Below, in pieces: positions 1 through 11,197 of a DNA stretch of 64,000 nucleotides. This DNA is from Paraspadella gotoi. Lineage: Eukaryota; Chaetognatha. Every line of letters begins with the position of its first letter. Position 1 is the stretch's first letter. A model generated the notes under the pieces. That model did no database searches. It worked only from the letters and a program-made list of their open reading frames with translations, and was not told where the DNA came from. Location of the stretch: the NCBI GenBank assembly GCA_051294375.1, contig CM119270.1:18843546-18907545 (forward strand), given 5' to 3'. Made by a program: the position numbers and the translations under genes.

Positions 1-3000
1 TTCATCCTTATCTTTATCTGTCTTATTTTGTTTCTCTTCTTTTTCTTTATCCTCTGTTAATACAACTACTGGTATTATTTTTTCTTTTTCTTCATCTTTT
101 TCTTCTTCAGATTCTTCTATTTGTGTTTTCTTATCATCTCCATCCTTATCTTTCTCTGACTCTTTTTGTTTCTCTTTTTTTTCTTTATCCCCTGTTAATA
201 CAACTACTGCTGGTGTAATTTCTTCTTTTTTTTCATCTGTTTTTTCTTTAGTTTCTTCTCTTTGTGTTTTGTTATCATCTTCATCCTTATCTTTCTCTGA
301 CTCTTTTTGTTTCTCTTCCTTTTCTTTATCCTCTGGTAATACAACTACTGTTATTATTTCTTCTTTTTCTTCATCTGTTTTTTCTTCAGATTTTTCTATT
401 TGTGTTTTCTTATCATTTTCATCCTTATCTTTCTCTGACTCTATTTGTTTCTCTTCTTTATCTTTATCCTCTGTTAATACAACTACTGCTGGTGTAATTT
501 TTTCTTTTTCTTCATCTGTTTTTTCTTCAGTTTCTTCTATTTGTGTTTTCATATCATCCTCATCCTTATCTTTCTCTGACTCTTTCTGTTTCTTCTCTTT
601 TTCTTTATCCCCTGTTAATTCAACTACTGCTGGTGTAATTTCTTCTTTTGCTTCATCTGTTTTTTCTTCCGTTTCTTCTATTTGTATTTTCCTATCATAT
701 TTATCCTTATCTTTATCTGTCTTATTTTGTTTCTCTTCCTNNNNNNNNNNTGTATTTTCCTATCATCTTTATCCTTATCTTTATCTGTCTTATTTTGTTT
801 CTCTTCTTTTTCTTTATCCTCTGTTAATACAACTACTGGTATTTTTTTTTCTTTTTCTTCATCTGTTTTTTCTTCAGATTCTTTTATTTGTGTTTTCTTA
901 TCATCTTCATCCTTATCTTTCTCTGACTCTATTGTTTCTCTCTTTTCTTTATCCCTTGTTATACAACTACTGCTGGTGTAATTTCTTCTTTTTCTTTCAT
1001 CTGTTTTCCTTCCAGTTTCTTCTATTTGTGTTTTTTTATCATCTTCATCCTTTTCTTTCTCTGACTCTTTTTGTTTCTCTTCTTTATCTTTATCCTCTGT
1101 TAATACAACTCCTGTTGGCGTAATTTCTTCTTTTTCTTCATCTGTTTTTTTTATAGTTTCTTCTATTTGTGTTTTCTTATCATCTTCATCCTTATCCTTT
1201 TCATTTTGTTTCTCTTCTTTTTCTTTATCCTCTGTTAATACAACTACTGCTGGTGTAATTTCTTTTTTTTCTTCATCTGTTTTTTCTTCAGTTTTTTCCA
1301 TTTGTGTTTTCTTATCATCTTCATCTTTATCTTTCCCTGACTCTTTTTGTTTCTCTTCTTTTTCTTTATCCTCTTTTAATTCAACTACTGCTGGTGTAAT
1401 TTCTTCTTTTTCTTCATCTGTTTTTTCTTCAGTTTCTTTTATTTGTATTTTCTTATCATCTTCATTCTTATCTTTCTCTGACTCTTTTTGTTTCTCTTCT
1501 TTTTCTTTATCCTCTGTAAATACAACTACTGCTGGTCTAATTTCTTCTTTTTCTTCATCTGTTTTTTTTTCAGTTTCTTCTATTTGTATTTTCTTATCAT
1601 CTTCATCCTTATCTTTCTCTGACTCTTTTTGTTTCTCTTCTTTTTCTTTATCCTCTGTAAATACAACTACTGCTGGTGTAATTTCTTCTTTTTCTTCATC
1701 TGTTTTTTCTTTAGTTTCTTCTATTTGTATTTTCTTATCATCTTCATCCTGATTTTTCTCTGACTTTTTTTGTTCTTCTTCTTTTTCTTCATCTTCATTA
1801 GTAACCACTACTGCAACAACAATTTCTTCATTTTCTCCATCTTCTTTGTCTTGAGTTTCTCCTTTCTTTAATTCCTTAAGCTGTTCACCCTTATCTCCCT
1901 CATCTTTAGTTATAATTACTACTGCTGTAGTTTCATCCTCTTCATCTACTTCGTGTTCAATTTCTTTTTTCACTGATTCCTTATCATCTTCATCCTCATC
2001 TTTCTCTGACTCTTTTTGTTTCTTTTCCTCCTCATCTCCCTCAGTTATAACTACTGCTGCTGTAATTTCATCCTCTTCATCTACATTTTCTTCAATTTCT
2101 TCTTTCAGTGATTCCTTATCATCTTCATCCTTATCTTTCTCTGACTCTTTTTGATCCTCTTCTTTTTCTTCATCCTCTTTAGTTACAACTACTGCTGCTG
2201 TAATTTCATCCTCTTCATCTACATTTTCTTCAATTTCTTTTTTCAGTGATTCCTTATCATCTTCATCCTTATCTATCTCTGACTGTTTTTGTTTCTTTTC
2301 TTCCTTATCTTCATCCTCTTTATTAACAACTACTGCTGCTGTAGTTTCATCCTCTTTGTCTACTTTTTTTTCTGTTTCACCTTTCAGTGATTCCTTATCA
2401 TCTTTATCCTTATCTTTCTCTGACTCTTTTTGTTTTTCTTCTTCCTTATCTTCATCCTCTTTAGTTACAACTACTCCTGCTGTACTTTTATCCTCCTCCC
2501 CATCTGCTTTTTTTTCAGTGTCTTCTTTATGTGATTCCTTATCATCTTTAACCTTATCTTTCTCTGACTCTTTTGGTTTCTCTTCTTTGTCTTTATCCTC
2601 TTTAGTTGAAACTACTACTGCAGCTGTCTTTTCATCCTCTTCATCTATTTTTACTTCAGTTTCTTTTTTCTCAGATTCCCTATCTTTTTCTTCATCCTTA
2701 TCTTTCTCCCCCTCTTTTTGATTGTCTTCTTTTTTTTCTTCATCCTCTTTAGTTACAACTACTGCTGCTGTAATTTCTTCCTCTTCAGCTACCTTTACTT
2801 CAGTTTTTCCTTTTTCTGATTCCTTATCATCTTCACCACTTTCTTTCTCTTGTTTATCTTCTTGTTTTTCTTTATCCTCTTTAGTTACAACAACTGCTCC
2901 AATTATTTCATCCTCTTCCACATCATCTTTTTCATCAGTTTTTCCTTTCCCGGATTCTTTATCATCTTCACTTTTATCTTTCTCTGCTTCCTTTTGTTTT

Positions 3001-5350
3001 TCTTCATCTTGTTCTTTATCCTCTTCAGTTACAAATAATGCTGCTGTAGTTTCATACTTTTCTCCATCATCTTTTTCATCAGTTTCTACTTTTCCCGATT
3101 CTTTATCATCTTCACTTTTATTTTTCTCTGCTTCTTTTTGTTTTTCTTCATCTTTTTCTTTATCCTCTTCAGTTACAATTAATGTTGCCATAGTTTCATC
3201 CTCTTCCCCATCATCTTTTTCATCAGTTTCTTCTTTCCCTGATTCTTTATCATCTTCACCCTTATCTTTATCTGACTCTTTTTTTTCATCTTCTTTTTTT
3301 CCTTTATCTTCTTTAGTTACAAGTACCTCTGGTATCATTTCCTCTTCTTCATCATCTTTTTTATCTGTTTCTCCTTTTTTTGATTCCTTATCATCTTCAG
3401 TTTTATCTTTCTCTTCCTTTTTTTGTTTCTTTTTTTCTTTTTCTATATCCTCTCTTGTTAGAATTCCTGCTTCTGTAATATCATCTACTTTTTCTTCAGT
3501 TTCTCCTTTCTCTTCACCTACATCTTTCGCTGACTCTTTTTTATTTTTTTCTTCTTCCTGTTCATCTTCTTTTCTTAAAACAACTGATGTTGTAATTTCA
3601 TCTTCATCTATATCTCCTTCTACTTTTTTAGTTTCTCCATTTTGTGATTTGTTATCATCCTCACCCTTATTTTTCTCTGACTCTTGTTGTTCATCTTTTT
3701 TTTCTTTATCCTCTTTAGTTACAATTACTACTGGTATTATTTCCTCCTCTATATCATCTTTTTCATCAATTTCTCCTTTCTTTAATTTGTTATCATTTTC
3801 ACTTTTATCTTTCTTTCCTTCTTTTTCTGTATCCTCTTCAGTTATAACTACTTCTGCTGTAGTTTCATCCTCTTCATTTTCTTTTTCTTCAGTTTCTCCT
3901 TTCTCAGATTCCCTGTCATCTTTTTCATCCTTACCTTTCTCTGACTCTTTTTGATCCTCTTCTTTGTCTTCATCCTCTTTAGTTACAACTACAGCTGTTG
4001 TAGTTTTATCCTCTTCATCTACTTTTTCTTCAGTTTCTCCTTTCTCGGATTCCTTATTATCTTCTTCATCCTTATCTTTCTCGGACTCTTTTTGATCCTC
4101 TTCTTTTTCTTTATCCTCTTTAGTTACAACTACTGCTGCTCTTGTTTCATCCCCCTCCCTTTCTGCTTTTTCTTCATTGTCTTCTTTCTGTGATTCCTTA
4201 TTATCTTTACCCTTAACTTTCTCCGACCCCTTGTGTTCCTCTGCTTTTTCTTCATCCTCTTTAGTTACAACTACTGATGTTCTAATTTCATCCTCTTCCC
4301 CATTTTCTTTTTTCTCAGATTTTGCTTTCACCTCTTTCTCCTCATCTTTCTTTGACTCTTGTTGTTTATCTTTTTTTTCCTTATCCTCTTTAGTTACAAC
4401 TACTACAGGTATCATTTCATCTTCTTCATCATCTTTTTCATCAGTTTCTTCTTTTTTTGATACCTTATCATCTCTACTTTTATCTTTCTCTTTTTGTTTT
4501 TCTTCATTCTCTTCCTTCCTCTTTCAGTTACAACTACTGCTGCTGCTGTAGTTTCATTCCTCTTCCCCATCATTTCTTTTCTCCTTAGTTTCTCCTTTCC
4601 CCCCTTTTTTATCATCTTCACTTTATCTTTCTCTGTTTCTTTTTGTTTTTCTTCATCTTTTTCTTTATCCTCTTCAGTTACAACTACTGCTTGCTGTAGT
4701 TTCATCCTCTTCCCCATCATCTTTTTCCTTAGTTTCTCCTTTCCCCCCTTTTTTATCATCTTCACTTTTATCTTTCTCTGTTTCTTTTTGTTTTTCTTCA
4801 TCTTTTTCTTTATCCTCTTCAGTTACAACTACTGCTGCTGTAGTTTCATCCTCTTCCCCATCATCTTTTTCCTCAGTTTCTCCTTTCCCTGAATTTTTAT
4901 CATCTTCACTTTTATTTTTCTCTGTTTCTTTTTGTTTTTCTTCATCTTTTTCTTTATCCTCTTCAGTTACAACTACTGCTGCTGTAGTTTCATCCTCTTC
5001 CCCATCATCTTTTTCCTCAGTTTCTCCTTTCCCCGATTCTTTATCATCTTCACTTTTATCTTTCTCTTCTTCTTTTTGTTTTTCTTCATCTTTTTCTTTA
5101 TTCTCTTCAGTTACAACTAATGCTGCTGTAGATTCATCCTCTTCCCCATCTTTTTTGTCAGTTTCTTCTTTCCCTGATTCATTATCATCTTCACCCTTCT
5201 TTGACTCTTTTGGCTCACCTTCTACATTTTCTTTATCCTCTATCACTACGACTGCTGCTGCTTTAGCTTCATCCTCTTCTTCTTTTTTCGTTACAAGCAC
5301 TACATCCGTTTTTACTCTTTTATCTTCCTCTCCCTCTCCCTCTGATTTTT
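1..5350 (-). repeat. Coding tandem array, about 38 units of roughly 138 bp (46 residues)
   Basis: The plus strand shows the unit as a recurring segment such as gttacaactactgctgctgt, spaced about 135-145 bases apart. On the coding strand each unit begins with a Val-rich patch ending T-K/E-E-D and continues with E/K/D runs. I count 27 patches between 678 and 4415 and five more from 1 to 678. Units near the left edge share TPAVVV-TEDKEKEEKQ, and middle units share TTAAVVVTKED. This suggests local block duplication rather than uniform homogenisation. Confidence 0.85.
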
Positions 5351-6286
5351 CTTTTTTTTCTTTTTCTTCAGATTCTTCAGACTTTCCTTCTTCACCTTTT
5401 TCTGTTATAACTTCTTCAGTTAAAGTTATTTCTTTTTCACCATCTTCTTTTTGGCTTGTTTTTTTTACTAGAGGTTGTTCCTCCTTTTCATCATCTTTTT
5501 TTTCTGTCCTTTTATCATCTTCTGTTACTGCTTCCGTTGTTTTATCTTCTCCTTTATCTTCGTCTTTTTTTGAATAACCAATACCACTTTCTTCTTCCAC
5601 TGATTCACCTTCAGATTTTTTATCAGATTCATTTATTGACCCAACTTCTTTCTGAACTATATCTTCTTCTCCTTTTTGATTTGCTTTTTCTTTTTCTTCT
5701 TGCTTCCCTGTAATTTTTTCTTCTTCCACATCTGCTTTTTCCTTTGATACTTTTTCATTTTCTTTTCCTTCTCCAGTATCTTCATCTTCTTTCGAATATC
5801 CGATACCATCTTTTTCTTTTAAGTCTTCATCTTTTGTCTCATTTTCCTTGGTTTTTTTTTCTACGTTTTTTCCCCCGTGTGTCACAACTGCTACCACAGG
5901 TATAATTTTTTCTTCTTCCACATCTGCTTTTTCCTTTGATACTTTTTCATTTTCTTTTCCTTCTCCTGTATCTTCATCTTCTTTCGAATATCCGACTTCA
6001 TCTTTCGTCTTATTTTGCTCGGTTTTTGAAGTTGATTGATTTTTTTCTAAGTTTTTTCCCCCATGTGTCACAACTGCTACCACAGGTATAATTATTTCTT
6101 CTGCCACCTCTTCTTTTTCTGTTTGTGTTTCTTTTTCTTCCTTTTCTGAATCACTTTCATTTTCCATTGGATCTAAAACACTTTCCCTATCCTCAATGTC
6201 TTTGTCTTCTTTTTCTTTTTCTCCTGCTGTTTCTGAATCCTTTTCTGTCATTTCTATGTAAGGAACAAAAACTGCATTTTCTTCAG
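1..6286 (-). CDS. Nrg: Giant Lys/Glu/Asp-rich repeat exon joined to the neuroglian-like gene (3' end outside window)
   Basis: Open on the minus strand from a splice acceptor (ataataaag|CT) at 6286 to the left edge, apart from a 10-base gap (741-750) and a few single-base frame breaks. The phase-1 donor of the FnIII-5 exon (6605) fits this acceptor, so the frame reads from FnIII-5 into EENAVFVPYIEMTEKDSET and then about 2,050 codons of charged repeats, likely disordered. The core unit has a valine patch (AAVVVTKED) followed by an acidic/basic stretch (ESEKDKDEDDKES). No hydrophobic segment of membrane length is present, so by inference this is a stalk before the membrane anchor or an alternative secreted tail. 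Frame breaks lie near 957-1005 (a compensating pair), about 4525, 4620 (a missing T) and 4691 (an extra T). They look like sequencing errors in near-identical repeats. The upstream acceptor has a weak pyrimidine tract, so an independent gene starting at the ATG at 6251 remains possible. Confidence 0.65.
5690..6115 (-). repeat. Two longer coding repeats (about 60-65 residues) at the start of the charged region
   Basis: Two copies carry IIPVVAVVTHGGKN, then a linker, then GYSKEDEDTGEGKENEKVSK and ADVEEEK. They are the first repeats after the FnIII-5 junction and differ from the shorter units further on, although both types share a Val-rich patch. They may be an older or higher-order form of the same unit. 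Confidence 0.7.
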
Positions 6287-6604
6287 CTTTATTATTTTAA
6301 TTTGAGTGAACATAATTGTAGGGACATCATTCATGCATTGATGGGTTTAAAAAAAGAACCATGCTTGTAAAAATATTTAAACTGAAGAAAAACTTAAAAC
6401 AAAAAGACTCATCGAGCCCTCACCTCCAGAAAATATTTATAAATAAATGATAAAAAGTCTAAAATAAGTTTTAGCATATTTACTTAATTTAGAGATTTGA
6501 GATAAGCAACAAACTGTAATGAGGTCTCGATTGAACAACAAACTTTTTCTTTAACTAACTCTTTAACTAACTCTGCCTACTATTTTTTCCGCATTTGAAC
6601 TTAC
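6287..6604 (-). other. Intron between the FnIII-5 and charged-repeat exons
   Basis: AT-rich, with a strong donor (GTAAGT) on the FnIII side and a poor polypyrimidine tract on the acceptor side. I see no other feature. The weak acceptor is the main uncertainty for the claimed fusion. Confidence 0.6.
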
Positions 6605-6772
6605 CTTCGCCCGTGGTGACGATGTACTGTTCCTGCGACTTCTTCATCGCTTGCGGTCCGTTGGAGGCGACCACTCTGACTGCGTAGGCCGTTCCAGGCT
6701 CCAAACCCTTCAACTCAACGAAGGGAGACCCCACCGGGTCCATCACTTCGACTCGTTTCCAGTCTTCCGCAT
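6605..6772 (-). CDS. Nrg: Neuroglian-like exon: second half of FnIII repeat 5
   Basis: Acceptor ttttcag|AT at 6772, donor GAAG|GTAAGT at 6605, 168 bases, phase 1 at both ends. It reads AEDWKRVEVMDPVGSPFVEL, then LKGLEPGTAYAVRVVASNG, ending VTTGE. The L-x-P-x-T-x-Y-x-x-R-V-V pattern is the F-strand signature of FnIII and matches the last FnIII of insect Neuroglian (GLDPETAYEFRVV). In Neuroglian the membrane helix follows shortly after this point; here the next in-phase exon is the charged repeat array. Confidence 0.88.
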
Positions 6773-7339
6773 CTGAAAAGGGGAATGGTTGAGAGTGGTT
6801 TAAGGTGGTTTAAGGTGGTTTTAAGAAGAATTGGTAGGTGAAAGTTTAAATATTTTTATTCACGCGTAAAACCACTCCAAAAAAATTAATTTCTTAGAAT
6901 ATTATATCAACTCGGGCGAGGCAGCCTGCAATCTTTTGTTTTATTTTCATAAGGATTTTTCCAAACAACAGAGGACGAAACGAAACAGCTTTAGTACCAA
7001 GGAGGGTGTGAGCAACAAATGAACAGCAACTTTGAAGAACTAATATGTAACGTAAAAAAACCTGTTTGACACTTCAAAATAATTAAAAACGTGAATTAAT
7101 TTTCAAGAATTATTTTATGACTAATCAAAAAATTACTTGTTAATTAAATTCAAAATTTATCATACCCGATTCGTCTTAAAACCCGATTGAAAACAAAAAG
7201 ATTGAGGAAATTTAGAAAAGACTCCCTGCCGTCTCTCTCTCTCTTTCACTTCTCTCTCTCTTTCTCCTCTCTCTCTCTTCGTCTCTTCTCTCTCTCTTCT
7301 CTCTCTCTCTCTCTCATCTCTCAACTAGTTAATACTCAC

Positions 7340-7501
7340 TAAAGTGTTTGATCTCGACAAAGAAGTTGCTGCCCGGATTGTCCGACTGCGCGGGATTTAC
7401 GGAGACGTTGAGGGTCTTGTCGGACACTTGGTGGATTTCGAAGGCGGCCTCGTCGGGCGGGGAGGTCACAGTCGTCGTAGACTCGATGAAAAACTCTTTG
7501 C
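7340..7501 (-). CDS. Nrg: Neuroglian-like exon: first half of FnIII repeat 5
   Basis: Acceptor attcag|GC at 7501, donor TTTA|GTGAGT at 7340, 162 bases, phase 1 to phase 1. It reads KEFFIESTTTVTSPPDEAAF, then HQVSDKTLNVSVNPAQSDNP and GSNFFVEIKHF. The layout (end of FnIII-4, linker, then a first strand with the G-S-N-F-F motif) corresponds to Neuroglian GTHFFTMHRI. The intron on its 3' side (6773-7339) holds a CT-rich microsatellite (7230-7320). Confidence 0.85.
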
Positions 7502-7922
7502 CTGAATGGTAATTAATTAAATAATAATTAATTATTGAACGGAAAGAAACGGATGCAACTTGGATTTTTAAGTATAAATTAATACGTATTAGTAGAAACA
7601 AATTATCCGTTGGTAAACATTGGTTATTTTATTTAGAAAAAATAAACAGAGAGAGAGAGAGAGNNNNNNNNNNNNNNNNNNNNNNNNNNNNNNNNNNNNN
7701 NNNNNNNNNNNNNNNNNNNNNNNNNNNNNNNNNNNNNNNNNNNNNNNNNNNNNNNNNNNNNNNNNNNNNNNNNNNNNNNNNNNNNNNNNNNNNNNNNNNN
7801 NNNNNNNNNNNNNNNNNTTTCAAGTTCCTCCTTTTCTCATTGCTTACATTTTATTAAAAGTAGGTTTAAATCTTAAACTCAAACAGTCCCTTACCCTGAC
7901 TGACTCATCCTCCCAAACTTAC
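7502..7922 (-). other. Intron with (GA)n tract and a 154-base assembly gap
   Basis: Contains an AT-rich stretch, a GA microsatellite that runs into the gap (7664-7817), and nothing else recognisable. Confidence 0.7.
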
Positions 7923-8060
7923 CCTCCCCGACGGAAGTGTAGGCCGCCATGGTGATTCTGTACTTGGTCTTCTCCTTCAGACCCGTGAGTCTCAACGAGT
8001 TCGTCGTGGGTGGAATCGGTGAATCGAAGGTGAGTTCGTTGGCCAAAGTGAAGCCTTGGA
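7923..8060 (-). CDS. Nrg: Neuroglian-like exon: second half of FnIII repeat 4
   Basis: Acceptor attccag|TC at 8060, donor GGAGG|GTAAGT at 7923, 138 bases, phase 1 to phase 1. It reads VQGFTLANELTFDSPIPPTT, then LTGLKEKTKYRITMAAYTSV and GEG. The segment L-K-x-x-T-K-Y-R-I-T-M-A-A-x-T matches Neuroglian LKPNSKYRISITATT, followed by the conserved G-E-G. Confidence 0.9.
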
Positions 8061-8797
8061 CTGGAATGCGGGTAAGTGAGGTGAGGAGGAGAAGAAAGGG
8101 ACGGGAGTTAAAGAATGAGGGAAAGGAGAGGGAGAACGTGGTGGGAGGGGGCGAATTGGGGCGGAGGGGGAAGTGGGGGAGGGGAGAGGTGGGGAGGGGA
8201 GAAGTGGGAGGAGAGAAGTGGGGAGGGGAGAAGTGGGGGAAGGGAAGAAGTGGGGGGAAGGAGAAGTGGGGCGGAGGGGAGAAGTGGGGGAGGGAAAAAG
8301 GGAGGCGAAGGGTAGAAGTTGGGCGGGAGAGGAAAAGAGGGGGAGTCGAGAAAGGAGAGGGGTGGGAAAGGAAGAGGAAGAAAGGGTTGGAAAGGAAAGG
8401 TTGGAAAGTGAAGGGGGAGGGGAGAGAAAGGGAAACAAGATAAAGGAGGTCGGAAAGGAAAATGGGAAAGAAAAGGGGAAAGAAAGGGAGAATGGAAAAG
8501 AAAAGGAAAAGGGGAAAGGAAAGAAAAGGGGAAAGGAAAGGAAAAGAAAGAAGCATAAGATAAATGGTGGCAAAAATAAAAAAAAAACGAAGAAAAAAGG
8601 AGAGAACAAATAATAATAAGGCATCGTTGAAAAGGATTTAGGTCACTTTGTAAAACAAAAAAAAAGAAGAAAGACAACATATTATCAAAATGAGGTCAAA
8701 AACTATTTAAACTATAAAAACTATCCTTTTGTTCAAAAATGTAATTTGACAATAAAACCTCAATTTCCCCCAAAATTCTTCCTCCTCGGTTCCTCAC
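8061..8797 (-). other. Intron with long purine-rich tract (8085-8560)
   Basis: The plus strand is an unbroken G/A-rich stretch of about 470 bases, degenerate GGGGAGAAGTGG-like repeats giving way to GGAAAGGAAAA. Long open frames across it on both strands are composition artefacts. Confidence 0.75.
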
Positions 8798-8990
8798 CTT
8801 CTGAATATCGAAGTCGGTAGCCGTGCAGTTCCCCGTTGGGATCCTTGGGGGTTTTCCACGTGACCTTGAACTGATCCAAACCCACGGGGGTGGCCCGGAG
8901 TTTGACGACGGGGCCGGGCCGACCCTCGGGGGTTCGAACTTTGACCCGATTCGACGCTTCAGATTCGTAGCGCGAGTTTCGAACGCGGAT
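8798..8990 (-). CDS. Nrg: Neuroglian-like exon: end of FnIII-3 and first half of FnIII-4
   Basis: Acceptor cccgtcag|ATC at 8990, donor GAAG|GTGAGG at 8798, 193 bases, phase 0 in and phase 1 out. It reads IRVRNSRYESEASNRVKV, the hinge RTPEGRPGPVV, then KVTWKTPKDPNGELHGYRLR. The hinge T-P-E-G and the W-K-x-P-x-x-P-N-G-x-L-x-G-Y pattern match Neuroglian (DTPEGVPSPV, HWKKPLYPNGKLTGYKI). This is one of the clearest matches in the window. Confidence 0.92.
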
Positions 8991-9549
8991 CTGACGGGGA
9001 GATTGGGTTGAGAACTTAGATTCAGTATATTTAATTTAATTTAATATTAGATTGTTAGTCGTGATATCAAAATATAGATAAAAACTCAGCTGATTATTAT
9101 TCATTTCACAGTCGCCTTAGTGTGACGGAATTAACTCCGGTCAAAAACGTCTAAAATGAGTATATACTGTTGCTCAATTTTCAAAGAAATTATGAATGAA
9201 AATTAGTCAGGTGACTAATCACAAAATTAAATAAAGTATATAAATGTAAAAGAACCTTCGAACAATCCATATTCAAGAAATAAAATGTTCGTAAAACGTA
9301 ACGTGTTAATATTAAAAAAAATGGACGGGAATTATATTATATTTGGTTGAATAAATCCTAGTTATAAAAAGTCGAAATATTTATTTTTTGGGCCTACTGA
9401 AATATGTAAATGAAAGTAAAACATAAAACAAAATAATCAATTTTTAAATACGAAATATAAAGAAACATTAATTCACGCGCATGTCTCATAAAAAAAAAAT
9501 TCCCAGTTCCTCTCCCAAACCTCACAAACCTCACCACCCCCCGACTCAC
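8991..9549 (-). other. Intron, AT-rich, featureless
   Basis: No repeats or reading frames of note. Confidence 0.7.
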
Positions 9550-9791
9550 CTGCAGCACGATGTTGGAGTAAGGCTTCAACAGAGTCACCGACCCAGACTC
9601 GATGTCCTCGAAGGGAAAGTCATGCTCCTCCATCGACGCCTCCCCTTCCTCCTCCACCCAAAATTGAATCTTGTAGCCGACGGGTTTTCCTCGCAACGAA
9701 ACCCGCGCGGCCACGGCGCGTACCATGTGCAATTGGTCGTGGCGTGGGGTGATGGGCCGCAGAGCATTCGAAGGTTCGCCGAGGGCGGGAT
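9550..9791 (-). CDS. Nrg: Neuroglian-like exon: FnIII repeat 3
   Basis: Donor CTGCAG|GTGAGT at 9550. It reads PALGEPSNALRPITPRHDQL, then RGKPVGYKIQFWVEEEGEAS and SVTLLKPYSNIVLQ. The G-Y-K-I-Q-x-W-x-x-x-E-G-E block matches Neuroglian FKGYKIQTWTENEGEE. At the 5' end homology places the boundary at about 9791, but no AG is present there (sequence gcccca), so a base has probably been lost at the acceptor. The expected Trp near residue 27 is also not visible. Confidence 0.85.
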
Positions 9792-10015
9792 TGGGGCATG
9801 ATTTAGGGGGGAGTTAGGGAAAGAGGGTTGGTTGCAATTCTCGTGTTGATTGTGCTGTTGGCTGTTATCTGTATCTTTGGCTTCTCCTTTTCCCTGTCGG
9901 TTTCGACTTATTCTTTTATTATTTTTATTTCAATTCTTAATTTGTAATTAATTATTATCTCTTTGTTACGGGTGGTTTTATTTTCTCATCTCCATTACAA
10001 GAATGCGCGACTCAC

Positions 10016-10133
10016 TGGCTTCGCCCGAATGTCCGGTCTTCACTGTAGCGACCTCTTTGGATTGACCCAAATTGTTGTGGGCGATGACCATGACGTCGAA
10101 GGGGACGTAGGTCGGTTGGTTGGGGACCATCAG
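10016..10133 (-). CDS. Nrg: Neuroglian-like exon: end of FnIII repeat 2
   Basis: Acceptor cgacag|CTG at 10133, donor GCCA|GTGAGT at 10016, 118 bases, phase 0 in and phase 1 out. It reads LMVPNQPTYVPFDVMVIAHN, then NLGQSKEVATVKTGHSGEA. The Q-P-T-Y/F-V and V-x-A-x-N-x-x-G-x-S pattern, and the closing G-x-S-G-E, match Neuroglian (QPTFVKYLIKVVAINDRGES, GYSGED). Confidence 0.9.
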
Positions 10134-10487
10134 CTGTCGTGGGGTGAGGGAGGAATGTGAAAAGGGTAAGGTCAGGTGGAAGAAATGGTAAGTTAATAAA
10201 TAATAATTAAGATGACAACCGGTAAATTCTAGAGGACATCAATGACGCCAACGAAAACAAAAACGATAAAAGCGAGTTGACAACAAAAGAAAAGTTGTCC
10301 AAAAAAAAAAATGGTAAAAATGAAAAAAAAAAAAGAAAAAATATTAACAAAGACACAGATTCAAAACAATCAACAACAAAAACAATTGAAGCAAAAAGGG
10401 ACGACGAAAACAACGACTACAATTGCAACCACGGGGTCAGCAACGAGCGCAGAACAACAACAACGACAACAGCCACGCCCACTGCAC

Positions 10488-10610
10488 CTGAGATTCCATC
10501 GGATTGGCGATTCTCATTGTCTCCCACGCAGGTTTCGGTTCTTCGTCGCTTCGTCTATATTTGACGATATAATGGAATCCTGGGCCGTTTTGTTCGATCT
10601 TTGGCATCGG
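10488..10610 (-). CDS. Nrg: Neuroglian-like exon: FnIII repeat 2, central part
   Basis: Acceptor attaccag|CCG at 10610, donor TCTCAG|GTGCAG at 10488, 123 bases. It reads PMPKIEQNGPGFHYIVKYRR, then SDEEPKPAWETMRIANPMES. P-M-P-x-I-E-x-N-x-P-x-F-x-Y matches Neuroglian PMPEIEHNAPNFHY. Phase fits the next exon (10133), but the join with the preceding exon (11198) is one base out of frame, so one base is probably missing near the acceptor or in the adjoining 246-base gap (10633-10878). Confidence 0.9.
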
Positions 10611-11197
10611 CTGGTAATTTGAAAAAATAGAGNNNNNNNNNNNNNNNNNNNNNNNNNNNNNNNNNNNNNNNNNNNNNNNNNNNNNNNNNNNNNNNNNNNN
10701 NNNNNNNNNNNNNNNNNNNNNNNNNNNNNNNNNNNNNNNNNNNNNNNNNNNNNNNNNNNNNNNNNNNNNNNNNNNNNNNNNNNNNNNNNNNNNNNNNNNN
10801 NNNNNNNNNNNNNNNNNNNNNNNNNNNNNNNNNNNNNNNNNNNNNNNNNNNNNNNNNNNNNNNNNNNNNNNNNNNNNNGGAATGGTTTCCTTCTCTTAAC
10901 TTTTCTTTTTTACTCTCTACACTTTTCTTTTCTTCTCTTTTCTTCTCTTCTGTTCTGTTCTGTTCTGTTCTCTTCTCTTCTCTTCTCTTCTCTTCTCTTC
11001 TCTTCTCTTCTCTTCTCTTCTCTTCTCTTCTCTTCTCTTTTCTTCTCTTCTGTTTCCTTCTTTTCTCTTCTCTTTTCTTCTCTTATCTTCTTATCTTTTA
11101 TTTTCCAATGTCTTACTCCGATTCCCAATTCAAGTTTCTACCTTCTCCTATTTTCTCAACTCCTCTCTCTCCCCCCCCAAACCCAAAATCCTCTCAC
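10611..11197 (-). other. Intron with 246-base gap and TTCTC/TCTTC repeat tract
   Basis: N run at 10633-10878, then a TTCTCTTCTC pentanucleotide-type repeat at about 10905-11095. No gene seen. Confidence 0.75.

Noticed and set aside
269-4551. Long Ser/Phe-rich open frames on the plus strand opposite the charged array
   Set aside because: They are the complement of a Glu/Lys-rich coding repeat: GAA/AAG codons read as TTC/CTT. They have no folded-protein composition and no splice context.
1-6251. Titin/PEVK-type muscle protein
   Set aside because: Charged, repetitive and next to Ig/FnIII domains, but the neighbouring domains match neuroglian in order and mot­if, and the array lacks the proline content of PEVK.
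8085-8613. Open frames over the purine tract
   Set aside because: Stop-free by composition on both strands; lies inside a neuroglian intron with good splice sites on each side.
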